Assembly: GCA_963755815.1 (NCBI GenBank)
Contig: CAVWLF010000010.1
Location: 186,001-250,000, forward strand
From: Palsa-506 sp963755815
GTDB lineage: Bacteria > Actinomycetota > Actinomycetes > Streptosporangiales > Streptosporangiaceae
DNA length: 64,000 bases
Direction of reading: 5' to 3'
In this document: in pieces, positions 52,395 to 62,794 of the stretch
Position numbering within the stretch: the first letter of the stretch is position 1
How the letters are laid out: the number at the start of each line of letters is the position of its first letter
Program-made: the position numbers and the translations under genes
The notes under the pieces: generated by a model
What the model was told of the DNA's origin: nothing
Databases searched by the model: none
What the model saw: the letters and a program-made list of their open reading frames with translations, nothing else

Positions 52395-53375
52395 GTGAAC
52401 AGCGTGCCGGGCAGCACCGGGGCGGCGAAGGAGTCGCCCTCGATCGAGCGCATCCTGCGACTGGAGAAGCTGGAGCGGGAGCGTCTTGCGGAAAAGGACC
52501 GCAAGGAAGAACGGCGGCGCCAGCGCATCGCCGGGGCCAGGCCGTCGGGCGGCCGCAACGATCTCGTCGACGACATTGAGCGGATCACGAAGTACCCGAT
52601 GATCGTGCTGGGGATCGCCTGGCTGGTTATCGCCATCATCATCCTCACCACCGACGTCAACGCCTCGGCCTCCACCGCCCTGGTCGGCACCCTGTTCGTG
52701 CTGTGGGCGATCCTGCTGGCGGAGTACGTGATCCGGCTGGTGATCGCGCCTGATAGCCGCGGTTACCTGCGGCGGCGATGGGTCGAGCCGGCCACCGTGG
52801 TGGTGCCCCCGCTGCAGGGCTGGCACTTCGTCGGGATCGAGAAGATGGGCCTGCTCATCCACGAGGGGGCTTTGCGGGTGGAGGCCATCCTCAAGCATCA
52901 CAGCCTCTTCCGGGTGCTGATCGCCGCCGCCGCGACCCTCTTCCTCGGCGCCTGGCTGGTGCTGCTTTTCGAGGAGAACGCGAACGGGAGCAACATCCAC
53001 AACTACCCCGAAGCTCTCTGGTGGGCCATTGTCACCGTGACCACCGTTGGCTACGGGGACAAGTACCCCACCACCGGCGGCGGCCGGGCCGTCGCCGTGG
53101 TCCTCATGCTGGTCGGGATCGGCCTCATCGGCGTGCTCACCGCCACGGTGGCCTCGGTATTCATCAAGGAGCACACCGACGCCAACAAGCAGGAGTTCCG
53201 GGCGGGCCATGCCGACCTGGGCCAGCGGCTGACGGTGATCAGCGACCGGCTGGCCGACGTTGAACGCCGGCTCGGCGCTACGCCGGCCGATATTGCCGCC
53301 ATGGACGCGGCCGAAGACGCTGCGGCGGCCGCGGACGGGCCGGCCGGCCCGGATCAAGGAGCGCCCGCCTCCTGA
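52395..53375 (+). CDS. Voltage-gated-like potassium channel
   Basis: A 326-residue K+ channel. The basic, charged N-terminus (about 60 residues, EKLERERLAEKDRKEERRRQR, likely coiled coil) is followed by several helices and the pore with selectivity filter VTVTTVGYGDKYPTTGGGRAV; the S6 helix VVLMLVGIGLIGVLTATVA follows. Six to seven membrane segments; the S4-like region has few regularly spaced Arg, so voltage sensitivity is doubtful. The cytoplasmic C-terminus is an acidic-Ala tail. The gene precedes corA by 19 bases, so they are probably co-transcribed. Confidence 0.9.
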   Translation: MNSVPGSTGAAKESPSIERILRLEKLERERLAEKDRKEERRRQRIAGARPSGGRNDLVDDIERITKYPMIVLGIAWLVIAIIILTTDVNASASTALVGTLFVLWAILLAEYVIRLVIAPDSRGYLRRRWVEPATVVVPPLQGWHFVGIEKMGLLIHEGALRVEAILKHHSLFRVLIAAAATLFLGAWLVLLFEENANGSNIHNYPEALWWAIVTVTTVGYGDKYPTTGGGRAVAVVLMLVGIGLIGVLTATVASVFIKEHTDANKQEFRAGHADLGQRLTVISDRLADVERRLGATPADIAAMDAAEDAAAAADGPAGPDQGAPAS

Positions 53376-53394
53376 GCGTGACAGCATCGTCCCC

Positions 53395-54387
53395 ATGAAA
53401 GGGACGCTCAGGCAAGGCGGCCGGGCCACCGACGCCAGCTGGCAGGACATTGAACAGGCAGCGGCCGGGGGCACATTCTTCTGGCTCGATCTCGACATCC
53501 ACGACCCAGGGCCCGACGACGACGTCACGGGCATGCTGACGAAGACGTTTCACTTCCACCCGGTGGCCGTGGAGGCGGCCGACAAGTTCGGCCAGCGGCC
53601 CCGCATCGACGATTACGACGACTTCGTCCATGTCATCACCTTCGGCGTGGCCGCTGACGGGCAGAGCGTGGCCGAGGTGCACTGCTTTATCACGGAGAAA
53701 TGCATCATCAGCATCCACCAGGGGAACTGCCCGGCGCTGGCCACGGTGCGCGACCGCATCGGCAATCGCCGCTCCTCGGACGTGGCCGCACCGCAGGTGG
53801 CCGTCTTCTACCTGATCATGGACACCCTGATCGACTCGTTCTTTCCGGTGCTGACTGACTTCGACGACGCTATTGACGACCTCGAGAGCGCCATCCTCAA
53901 GGCCCCGACCGAGGAACAGCTAGGCGAGCTGTTCCGCATGAAGCGGGAGATCATGACCATCCGCAGGGTCATCACGCCGCAGCGGGACATGATCTCCAAC
54001 CTCAATGCCGGCATGGTGCAGCTCCCCGGGATGACCGACCAGGGCTCGGCCTACTTCCGTAACCTCTACGACCATCTCATCCACATCAGCGAAATGGTGG
54101 ACGGGTATCGCGACCTGATCAGCGGCGCCATGGATACGCACCTGTCGATGGTGTCCAACCGGCTGAACGTGGTCATGAAGCAGCTGGCGATCATCGCCAC
54201 CATCTTCCTTCCGCTGGGGTTCCTCACCGGGTTCTTCGGGCAGAACTTCGCCTGGATGACCACTCACCTGCAGATAGGCGTCGGCTATTTTCTCTTCCTC
54301 GGCATCGGCTCCGAACTGGTGGCGCTCGTTCTGTTGTTCATCCTCTTCAAGCGGCGCGGCTGGCTCGGGAGCGGACCCACCGCCTGA
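53395..54387 (+). CDS. corA: CorA-family divalent metal transporter
   Basis: A 330-residue CorA-type Mg2+/metal transporter. A large soluble N-domain with helices (DDAIDDLESAILKAPTEEQLGELFRMKREI) leads to two C-terminal membrane helices (QLAIIATIFLPLGFLTGFFGQNF, and the final FLGIGSELVALVLLFILF). The signature between them is GFFGQNFAW, with GQN in place of the usual GMN. It follows the K+ channel by 19 bases. ATG 53395 chosen because the family begins soon after. Confidence 0.9.
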   Translation: MKGTLRQGGRATDASWQDIEQAAAGGTFFWLDLDIHDPGPDDDVTGMLTKTFHFHPVAVEAADKFGQRPRIDDYDDFVHVITFGVAADGQSVAEVHCFITEKCIISIHQGNCPALATVRDRIGNRRSSDVAAPQVAVFYLIMDTLIDSFFPVLTDFDDAIDDLESAILKAPTEEQLGELFRMKREIMTIRRVITPQRDMISNLNAGMVQLPGMTDQGSAYFRNLYDHLIHISEMVDGYRDLISGAMDTHLSMVSNRLNVVMKQLAIIATIFLPLGFLTGFFGQNFAWMTTHLQIGVGYFLFLGIGSELVALVLLFILFKRRGWLGSGPTA

Positions 54388-54402
54388 CCGGACCGGCCGC
54401 CC

Positions 54403-55377
54403 TCACGAGGTAACGCGAGGGAGCGCCCGGCGCAGGCCGTCGCGGCCCGCGGTGGTTCTCCCGCTGAAGCCCTGCCCGGCGCGCCGCGCCCATTCCGCGC
54501 CGGTGATGGCGTCCGGTTCAGCCGGGAGGTAATGGCTGAGGATGAGCTCGCGGACTCCGGCGCGCTCGGCGACGCCGCCGACCTCGGTGACATCGGTGTG
54601 CAGCGCGGCCATCCGGTCGAGGGCGGCACCAGTGACGCCGTGCCGCCGGAGGTAGCCGAGGTCGGCCACCTGGTGGACGAGGATGTCGGCGCCCTGGGCG
54701 AGGGCGATCAGATCGTCGTTCACGGTGGTGTCGCCGGAGAACACGACCGAGCCGTCCGCGGTGTCGAAACGGTACCCGAGGGCCGGAACCGCGTGGCCGT
54801 GCGTGACCGCGACGGCGGTGACCCGGACCGCTTCATCGGCAAAGACGACGACCGGAACCTGGGCGTGGCCCTCGGTCCCGGCCGGCAGGCCGATGTCGAT
54901 CCCGCGGACGAGCGCGCCCGCGTCCGGCATCCGGGCGTCCAGCGGCATGACGTTCAGGTGATAGGCGTAACCGGCCAGGATGTGCTCGACCAGGTCCGCC
55001 GTGCCGGGGTCGGGCAGTTCCGGGTGGATCGTGGTCTCGCGGCGGAAGGTGGCATCCCCGGCTGGCAGCGCCCCGGGCCGCGACGGCCCGTAGACGCGGA
55101 TCGGCGCCAGCGGGCCGTTATCGCCCACCCGGCCGCCCCACGGGTAAAGCAGCAGGCCGGCCAGGTCACCAGTGTGGTCGGCATGCAGGTGGGTGAGGAA
55201 GACGGCTTCCAGCCGGGCGAAGTCGAGGGCCGCATCGGCGAAGGCCGACGGCGACCCGCGGCCGCAGTCGATGACGAAGATCCGCCCGTCGACGATGAGC
55301 GCCGACGAGATCCCCGCGCGGCCGGCCACCGGCATGGGTGCGCCGGCCGTGCCGAGGAGCACCAATTCGGTGGCCAT
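54403..55377 (-). CDS. Metallo-beta-lactamase-fold hydrolase (RNase Z-like)
   Basis: A 324-residue MBL-fold protein. FLTHLHADHTGDLAGLL holds the HxHxDH zinc motif, VTHGHAVPALGYRF and VVFSGDTTVNDDL the further His/Asp ligands, and ILSHYLPAE the final His. It is related to RNase Z or lactonase proteins, cytoplasmic without signal. It follows the histidine kinase gene by 15 bases on the same strand, an unusual pairing; no response regulator is present. Confidence 0.88.
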   Translation of the reverse strand: MATELVLLGTAGAPMPVAGRAGISSALIVDGRIFVIDCGRGSPSAFADAALDFARLEAVFLTHLHADHTGDLAGLLLYPWGGRVGDNGPLAPIRVYGPSRPGALPAGDATFRRETTIHPELPDPGTADLVEHILAGYAYHLNVMPLDARMPDAGALVRGIDIGLPAGTEGHAQVPVVVFADEAVRVTAVAVTHGHAVPALGYRFDTADGSVVFSGDTTVNDDLIALAQGADILVHQVADLGYLRRHGVTGAALDRMAALHTDVTEVGGVAERAGVRELILSHYLPAEPDAITGAEWARRAGQGFSGRTTAGRDGLRRALPRVTS

Positions 55378-55392
55378 GCTCGCCTCCTCTGG

Positions 55393-57046
55393 TCAGCCGG
55401 GAAGGTGCAGCGGAATTCGCACGGTCACCGTGGTTCCCCCGGTCCACGCCGGACTCGACGCTCAGCTCCCCATGATGATTGGCCACGATCGTGTGCACAA
55501 TCGACAGGCCGAGGCCCGATCCCGGGATGGCCGCCTCGACCGCGTTGGAGGCCCGGAAGAACCGGGTGAACAAGGAGCCCTGGTCCTGCTCCGGGATGCC
55601 GATCCCGGTATCGGCGACCGTCAGCACGGCTGAGTCGCCCGCTGTTTCCACGGTCAGCGCGACACGGCCACCCCGGGGCGTGTACTTCACGGCGTTCGAC
55701 AGGAGGTTAACCAGCACCCGGTCCAGTTGCTCCGGGTCCCCGTCGACCGTGATTTCCTGATCCGGGCAGCTCGCCACGAACGCGACCCCGCCGGTTTCCG
55801 CCGACAGCCTGATCACATCCGCCGCGTCCGGCACCAGGCTGGTCAGGTCCACCGGGCGCAGCCGGGAGGTGAAGGCGCCTAGCTCGATCTTGGAAATCGT
55901 CAGCATGTCCTCGATCATCGTCTTCAGCCGCCGCGCGTTCCGGTCCACCCCGTCCAGCATTCTCGCCCGATCGGCGCCGACCGGGCCGTTGACATCGTCG
56001 GAGAGCAGTTCCGCGTAGGAGATGATGCTCGTCAGCGGGGTCCGCAGGTCGTGCGAGGCCGAGGCGAGGAAACTGGCCTTGGCCTGGTCCAGCGACTTCA
56101 GTTCCGCGACCAGCCGCTCCTCGCCTTCATACAGCCGGGCATGCTCAAGTCCCCGGCCGATGTCGGCCGCCAGCGACTCCACGGCCTCGATCTCCGGCTG
56201 GGTCCACCCGGGCCCGGTGCCGATCCGGAGCAGGATGAGGCAGCCGAGCAGTTCCTGGCCGGCCCCGAACGGCGTGAGCAGGAGCGACGTGGCGCGCTGG
56301 CTGAGCAAGATCTTCCTGATCTCGGCCGGGATATCCTCCGCCTGCGCCCCGTGCACGTCCTGGACGCGGTAACTGGACCGGTGCCGGTAGACGTCCCGGA
56401 TCCAGCCGACCGAGTCGGGCGGGAAGTAGCCGACGAAGTCGGCGATCTGGCCCCCGGTCGCCGGGTCGCCGGCGGCGAGGGTAAGCCGCTCCCCGGCGAC
56501 GGTGCCGACCCAGACGAAGTCGACCGCCAGATGCTCGTGGATCGCGGTCACTGCCTCGTGGATGATCGCCTCAGCGCGCAGATGCTCACGTATCCGGACC
56601 GAAGCCTCGTGCACCTCGGCGAGCAGGCGGGCGCGTTCCCGCTCCCCGGCCCGGGCCCGGTCGCTCTCATCCGCGAGGAAATTGAGCGACCGGGCCAGTT
56701 CCCGCACGTCCGATGGCCCGCCGGGAACCGCGCGCGCATCGGTGTCACCCAGGGTGTGCCGGCGTACCGCCGCCGTGACGGCATGCAAGGGACCGCTCAG
56801 CCAGCGCAGGCCCGCCGCCACCGCCAGGACCGGGAAGATGAGGCCGAGCGCCAGAATGGCGCCTGCCCCGCCCAGGCCGGTACCCGCCCGGCCCTGGCCG
56901 GCCAGCACGAAGGCGATCACGCCGGCGGCCAGCGCGGACTGAACGGCCAGCCCGGCCCAGGCGCAGAAGAAGATAGAACGCGGCTCCCTCACGGCATCCC
57001 GTTCGCCGTCACCAACGTCACCCCCTCCTCGGCCAGGAAACTTCAC
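55393..57046 (-). pseudogene. Sensor histidine kinase with GAF domain, one frameshift near the 3' end
   Basis: From GTG 57046: two N-terminal helices (about residues 25-75), a HAMP-like linker (GLRWLSGPLHAVTAAVRRHTLGDTDA), a GAF-like domain (about 170-310), the H-box SHDLRTPLTSIISYAELL, N-box LVNLLSNAVKYTP, G1 DTGIGIPEQ and G2 GSGLGLSIVHTI. One extra base in a run of five C (55436-55440) breaks only the end; the repaired tail is DRGTTVTVRIPLHLPG and TGA at 55393. All kinase motifs lie before the break, so even the broken gene might work. Followed by an MBL-fold gene; the partner response regulator is not here. Confidence 0.86.
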
Positions 57047-57356
57047 CCGGGCAGAACCTTCCCCCCGCGGAATCTGCGTCTTCCGCGTATCCCCGCAGCG
57101 GAATCACTTTTAGTTATCTGCTTTCTACCCAGCAGATAAAGACATCCGCGGTCAGCCTGCGGTCGTTATCTCGCCTGCCTACCCAGAAATAGCAGCATTT
57201 CCGGAAAAGCGACCGGCAGGCAGCCCGGGACATTATCCGGATATTTTGCCGTATGTTCCGGCAAATAGGCCTGGCTTTTGCCGCACCGGAAATAGTCATT
57301 AAGATTTCGGGCAGGGCTAAGCCCCGAAGCACTATCCCGGCAGCGGAGGAGAATAG
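57047..57356. other. Divergent intergenic region between the kinase and the permease
   Basis: About 310 bases, AT-richer than its surroundings (for example 57110-57300). It should hold both promoters. GGAGGAG lies just before the permease GTG. No gene supported. Confidence 0.45.
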
Positions 57357-58798
57357 GTGGCGGGTCAATCTGCGGCGGCCGTCAGCCGAAGCGCTCGGGC
57401 CCGCTATCCCCGGCTTGAGGCGGATGCCATCGGGGTAACGCAGGACGTCGTTATCGGCATGGCCTCATCCGCTCCGGCGGCCACGATCGGGCTGTCGCTG
57501 GCCGCGCTGCGCGGCGGCGACCGCTTACGGTAGCGGGCCGATCCTCATCCTCACCGCTATCCCCATGCTCATCATCGCCAACGCGTATCGCCGCTGTAAC
57601 ATGTGGAACGCGAACTGCGGCGCCTCGTTCGAGTGGGTCGGCCGGGCGATCAGCCCGTACCTCGGTTTCCTGACCGGCTGGCTGATGGTGGTCGCCTACA
57701 TTGTCGGGACGGTCGCCGAGATCCTGCTGCTCGGGCCATCGATCCTGGCCGTCTTCGGTTCCACGGCGGCCAACGCCTGGGCCGGGATCGCGATCGGCAC
57801 TGCCGTCTGCCTTGTCATGCTCGTGATCGCGGTCATCGGCATCCGGATCACCGCCCGCACCCAGGTCGGCATGGCCCTGGTCGAGTACCTGATCCTGGTC
57901 GGGCTCTCGGTCGCCGGCCTGCTGGCGGTGCTCAACCGCCACCCCGGTACCTTCCACGATCACGAGGGGCTGGCTCAGCCTCAGCGGGATCGATGGCCGG
58001 GGCAGCGCCGTGGCGGGCTTCCTGATCGCGGTGTTCGTGTACGGGGGCTGGGACGGCGCCCTGTACGTCAACGAGGAAGTCAAGCGCCGGAGCATAAACC
58101 CGGGCCGGGCGGCCATTCTGGCCGTCGGCCTGCTCGCGGTCATCTACACGCTCGCGCAGGTGGGCCTGCAGGGCCTGGTATCGCCGTCCCGGCTGCACGC
58201 TCATTCGGCTTCCGCGCTGGTCTACGTGGCGCAGGCGGCGGGCGGCGGTTTCTGGGCCAAGATGATGGCGCTGTCCATCGCCCTGTCGGTGATCGCGACC
58301 ACCGGCACCGGCATCGTGCTCAGCTCCCGCATCGCCTACGGCATGGCGAGCTACCGGGCGCTGCCGGGATTCCTCAGCAATGTATCCCGCCGGTTTCAGA
58401 CCCCGGTGGCGGCCAGCGTCGTCGTCGCCCTGCTGCTCATCGCGCTGACCTGGATATACCTGCTCGTCACCTCGGTCCAGAACGCCTTCCTGAACGTGAT
58501 TGACCTGACTGGCCTGCTGTTCGCCATCTTCTACATCCTGACCGCGGTCGCCACCATCGTTTACTACCGGCGCCGCGTCCTCGGCGGCGTCAGGGACTTC
58601 CTGGTGCTCGGCGCGCTTCCGCTGGGTGCCGCCGGCTTCCTCGGCTGGATGATCGCCATGTCATTGCGGTCCGCGCCCGCGCCGGAGGTCTGGTCACTGG
58701 CCGGCATCGTCGGCGCCGGGCTGCTCCTGATGCTTTTCGCGCGCTTCGCGCTGCACTCGGTGTTCTTCGGCATCCGGCGGGAGAGCGATACCCGGTGA
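57357..58798 (+). pseudogene. APC-family amino acid permease, two frameshifts
   Basis: From GTG 57357 (GGAGGAG nine bases before). The frame starts LEADAIGVTQDVVIGMASSAPAATIGLSL, typical of this permease branch. One extra C near 57510 and one extra G in 57966-57969 break it; repaired parts read AYGSGPILILTAIPMLIIANAYRRCN, SFEWVGRAISPYLGFLTGWLMVVA, WLSLSGIDGRGSAVAGFLIAVFVYGGWDGALYVNEE, and so on, giving about 12 helices and 479 residues. It would import an amino acid with protons. Both corrections are single extra bases in G/C runs or near them. Confidence 0.87.
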
Positions 58799-58801
58799 CG
58801 C

Positions 58802-61062
58802 TCATCGGGCCCCGGGAAGCGGTGGCGGCCAGATCATGGCGTACGGCCCGGGTCAGCGGATCGCCGGGGGCCAGGGCCCGCTCACAGCGGGCGAGGGTGT
58901 CGCTGAGCAGGACCATCGCGTCGGTCACGCGGCCCACCGCGTAATAGGCGTGTGCCAGGTTCGCGCTGCTGGCCAGGGTGTCCGGGTGGTCAGCGCCCAG
59001 CGCCCGCTGGTAGCCCGCCCGGGCCTGCTCGTCGAACTGGAGAGCGGCGGCCATCCGGCCGGCCGACTGGCAGGCCGAGCCCAGGGCCGCGCGGACCGCG
59101 ATCGTATCCAGATGATCGGGGCCAAGGGCGCGCTCCCGGTCGGCGAGGACCCGCCGGTAGCAGGACAGGGCGGCCCTGGTGCTGCCGTCGGCCAGGAGCG
59201 CGCCGGCCAGCCTCAGCCGGGTCGTCATGGTGTCGGGATGCTCGGCTCCCTGCAGCCGCTCGCGGCTGGCCAGCGTGTGCTGGCCGATCCGGATCGCGTC
59301 GGCGAACTGCCCCGCGGCCTGATAGGCGGCGGCCAGCTCATCCCGCGCGCCGAGCGTGTCGAGCTGGTCGGGCCCGCGGACGCGCTCGTAGCCGCCGACG
59401 GCCCGGTCCAGGACGGTGACCGCGCCGGCCGCCTGGTTCGCGGTCACCAGGGCATGGCCGAGATCGCGCCGGGCCGCGATGGCGCTGGGATGATCCGGAC
59501 CGAGCACGCGGACCCGCTCGGCCAGCACCCACCGGAACCACGAAACGGCCTGCGCCGCCTGCCCGGCGGCCAGGTACGCGCCGGCCAGTTGCTCGTCGGC
59601 GGCCAGGGTGTCCGGGTGGCCCCGGCCCAGGATCCGGTCGCTCACCGCGGCCAGCTCGTTCCAGTAGCCGACGGCCGGGCCGGTCAGGCCGCGCCCGATC
59701 CAGGCTCTGCCCGGCGCGCTGCAGCAGCGGATGACAGCCATCCGCCCACAGCAGGTCGCCGGCCGACTGCTGCAGGCTGGCCGCGCAGGACCGCAGTGCC
59801 GCGGCCAGCCACGCTGGCTGCTCATCCCCGGGCCACGCCTGCAGGAGCGCATCCGCTGCCGCTGTCACCGCCCGGTCCAGCATCCCGGCCGGCGTCGCGG
59901 CCCGGACCGCTGCCTGAACAGCCGCGTTCATCCGGACCAGCATCGCGGTGCCTGCCGGATCGCCCGGCGGCAGATCGCCGGCGGCAGATCAGCAGCCGGC
60001 CGCAGGTCAGCGGACAGCAGGCCGGCCCGGTCCGCGGCGAGCAGCGCCGCGCGGGCCGGCTCCCGGTCCCGCGGCTCCCCGCTGCCCTCGCCCGCCAGGT
60101 AGGCGTCCGCCGCCGGCCCGGTGAGAACCGCGCCGGGAATGCCGTGGCCGTCGAGCAGCGCGGCCAGCGCCAGCAAGGCCCGGGCGCCGCCGCCCGGCAT
60201 CAGCCGGTCAGCATGGTCGGCAGATATCGCCCAGGTGACCGCGGCGGCCGGCCGGGGGCCGCCGGCCGCCCGGCTCCGGCCCGCGCGGGAGGTAATCCCG
60301 GTATTCCTGGCAGGACAGCGCCGAACTCGCGATCACCGCGCTGGCCTGGGCGAGGGCCAGCGGCTCGAAGCCAAGATCCTGGGCCAGGCCCGCCGCTCCC
60401 GGGCGCTTGCCGGAGTCCGCCGGGAGGCGGCCCATCAGGTAACTCAGCGCCTGCTGCGGGCTGAACACCCCGACCGGGTGAATCAGCGCGTCCTGCGCGC
60501 CGGGGAACGCCACCGGATTCGCGGTCGTGATCAGGATCCGGCCGGCAGGCCCGGCTGGCCACAGCCCCTCCAGATCCGCCACATCGCGCAGGTCGTCGAG
60601 CACGACCAGCCACGGCCGGCTGGTCCGGCTCAGCCAGCCGGCGAAGCGCCGGGCGGCCGACTCGCCATCACCCCCCGGATCGGCTCCCAGCGTGCTGCCT
60701 GCCGCCTCCGCAAATCCCGACAGCACCGACGCCCGGCTGGTGGCAACGACCCACACCAGCAGCTCCACCTCGCGGGCTGCGCCACAACGACTCGGCGACG
60801 CTACACCGCGAGCTGGGTCTTGCCGCACGACTCCAGCCAGCCCCCGGGCGGCGGGCCGGCCACCCGGACCGGCACCAGTGCCACCACGGCCCCCGCCACC
60901 AGCGCCGCCCCGAGGCCGGCCGCCGTCTCCGCCCGGGCGCTGAATGCATCAGCCAGCGGCGGCACCGGCGCCCGACCGGATCGGCCGCAGCACCCGCACG
61001 CCCCGCGACCCGGCCGGCCCCCCGCTGTCCGCGGGCTGCTGGCCGCGGTCAGAAGCAATCAT
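58802..61062 (-). pseudogene. STAND-type NB-ARC/TPR protein with many frameshifts
   Basis: Starts ATG 61062. Repaired reading gives VPPLADAFSARAETAAGLGAAL, a P-loop GGWLESCGKTQLAV, then VELLVWVVATSRASVLSGFAEAA, the Walker-B-like PWLVVLDDLRDVADLEGLWP and RILITTANP of NB-ARC ATPases, a winged-helix region, and at least six TPR units (GYWNELAAVSDRILGRGHPDTL, then repeats with GPDHPSAIAARRDLG, AEHPDTMTTRLRLAG, GADHPDTLASSANLA). About six net +1 shifts (near 60972, 60803, 60775, 60256, 59690 and 58812) and a 14-bp tandem duplication (59964-59990) are needed. Such proteins are signalling or regulatory ATPases in actinomycetes; some relatives are antiviral. No effector domain is seen. Confidence 0.75.
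59964..59990. repeat. 14-bp tandem duplication in the STAND gene
   Basis: CCGGCGGCAGATC is repeated with a period of 14 bases; a shift of 14 is a net +2, moving the frame. Removing one copy restores it. Confidence 0.75.
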
Positions 61063-61174
61063 CCCGTATCACGCTCCGCACTGATGATGTCACATTCAGT
61101 GTCGGCCGCGGGCGTGCCGCAAGGCACCGCGAGGCGAAGCAGGGCGGTCATGCCGCGCTCGTGGCCGGGTGCGG

Positions 61175-61990
61175 TCAGATCTGGAACTGGCGGGTGAGTG
61201 GCGTGACCGTGGTGCGGAGCGTATTCCGGTCGGTCACCAGCACATGCCGGTTGGGCAGCGGCGTCCAGCCCGGCTGCGGCCAGCCGGAGCTGGCCACGAC
61301 CACGGCCCGGTCGGTAATCCGGTACGCCAGGTCGAAATACGCGGCGATCTCGTCCGGCCGGTCCCCGTACCCGCGCTGGCGCAGCTGTGCCGCCGGGACC
61401 CGGGCCGGGTCATGCCAGTTGATGGCGTAGAGCTTCTCCGGCGACAGCAGGATCGCGTTCAGGCTGTTGGGCAGGAACCGGCGGTCTATGTCCGCGGCCG
61501 TGTCGGTGATCGCCGTCACCATGTCGCTGTCGGGCGCCATCTCATGGCCGTGCGCGGCCAGCCGCGACATGATCCCCAGGCAGTAGCGCTCGCTGTCGGT
61601 CGTGCCGGCCAGCTGCCGTTCCCACTCCGGTGGCAGCAGCTCGGGCAGCCGGTCCTGCGGGTGGATCGCCCCGTTATGGGCGAGCACGTACGGCCCGTAC
61701 CGGAACGGATGAGAGTTCCGGTCATTGACGCCGAGCCCGGGAGTCGCCCACCGCAAATGCAGCAGGCCCAGGTCTCCTAGCGGCCGCCGGGCCAGTTCGT
61801 GGTACTCGGGCGTACCGCCGGCGCAGTGCGGCGACTTCCGGATTCGCGGCTGGCCGACCTCATACCAGGCCATCCCCCAGCCGTCGCTGTGCAAGGCTGA
61901 CAGCGCGGTGAAGTCACGGAATTCCTCGTCGCCCAGGAGGCGGGTGAGCGGTACCGCGCCCCTGGAGCAGTAGCCAAGCAGTCGGCACAT
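61175..61990 (-). CDS. Class II glutamine amidotransferase-like protein (EgtC-like)
   Basis: A 271-residue Ntn hydrolase with catalytic Cys2 after the initiator (MCRLLGYCSRG), HSDGWGMAWY, HLRWATPGLGVNDRNSHPF and VLAHNGAIHPQDRLP, the standard class II glutaminase pattern. It resembles EgtC (gamma-glutamyl amidohydrolase of ergothioneine synthesis) and YafJ-type proteins, but the ergothioneine genes are not here. Twelve bases after the SDR stop, so part of its operon. Confidence 0.85.
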   Translation of the reverse strand: MCRLLGYCSRGAVPLTRLLGDEEFRDFTALSALHSDGWGMAWYEVGQPRIRKSPHCAGGTPEYHELARRPLGDLGLLHLRWATPGLGVNDRNSHPFRYGPYVLAHNGAIHPQDRLPELLPPEWERQLAGTTDSERYCLGIMSRLAAHGHEMAPDSDMVTAITDTAADIDRRFLPNSLNAILLSPEKLYAINWHDPARVPAAQLRQRGYGDRPDEIAAYFDLAYRITDRAVVVASSGWPQPGWTPLPNRHVLVTDRNTLRTTVTPLTRQFQI

Positions 61991-62002
61991 GGCACCTTGG
62001 CC

Positions 62003-62794
62003 CTACAGGAACTTTCCCATGCCGCCGGCCACGTCGACGGACGCGCCGGCGATGTAGCTGGCCCGCTCGCTGGCCAGGAACGCGACGATCCCGGCTACTT
62101 CATCCGGCCGGCCAAACCGGCCGAGCGGCACCTCATCGGCGGCGAGCCGGTTGAAGAACTCGGCGGCCGGGATATCGGGGGCCCGGAGCCGGTGAATGTT
62201 CTCCCACTGCGGCGTTTCGACCAGCCCGATGTTCACGCTGTTGACCAGGATCCCCTCCGTGCCCAGCTCCATCGACAGCGCCTTGGACAGGCTCAGGCAC
62301 GACGCGCGGTTCACCGAGGACGCCAGGAACGCCGGGTCCGGGTAACGCGCGTACACCGCATTGATGTTGATGACCCGCGCCGCGGCACTCTGCCGGAGAT
62401 ACGGCAGGGCGGCACGGGTGCAGCGGATCTGGGAGAACAGCTTCACCTCGATGTCCGCGTGCCAGTCATCGTCGGTCAGCGTGCCGAACCGCCCGGGCCG
62501 GGCACCGCCGGCGTTGTTAATGAGGATGTCCAGCCCGCCCAGCGCGGCCGCCGCGGCCGCCGTGAAGGCGCTGACCTGATCCGGATCAGTGACGTCGCAC
62601 GGCAGCGCCAGAACCGGGCCGGCCCCGGCCGCCTGCCTGGTCAGCTCGGCGGCGGTCGCCTCCAGCTCACCGGCATGCCGCGAGCAGATGGCCACCGCCG
62701 CGCCCTCGGCCACCAGTTCCGCGGCGATCGCCCGGCCGAGGCCTTTGGACCCCCCGGTGACAATCGCCCGGCGGCCGGCCAGCCCGAGTTCCAC
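62003..62794 (-). CDS. SDR-family protein with an altered active site
   Basis: A 263-residue short-chain dehydrogenase fold. The cofactor motif GGSKGLGRAIA and NNAGGARPG are normal, as is the C-terminal GRFGRPDEVAGIVAFLASERASYIAGASVDVAGG. In the position of the catalytic Tyr-x3-Lys the sequence is SSVNR (in FLASSVNRASCLSLSKAL), so Tyr and Lys are replaced by Ser and Arg; the upstream helix lacks the usual Ser as well. It may bind NAD(P) without reducing a carbonyl in the standard way. GTG start directly at the cupin stop codon. Confidence 0.85.
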   Translation of the reverse strand: MELGLAGRRAIVTGGSKGLGRAIAAELVAEGAAVAICSRHAGELEATAAELTRQAAGAGPVLALPCDVTDPDQVSAFTAAAAAALGGLDILINNAGGARPGRFGTLTDDDWHADIEVKLFSQIRCTRAALPYLRQSAAARVININAVYARYPDPAFLASSVNRASCLSLSKALSMELGTEGILVNSVNIGLVETPQWENIHRLRAPDIPAAEFFNRLAADEVPLGRFGRPDEVAGIVAFLASERASYIAGASVDVAGGMGKFL

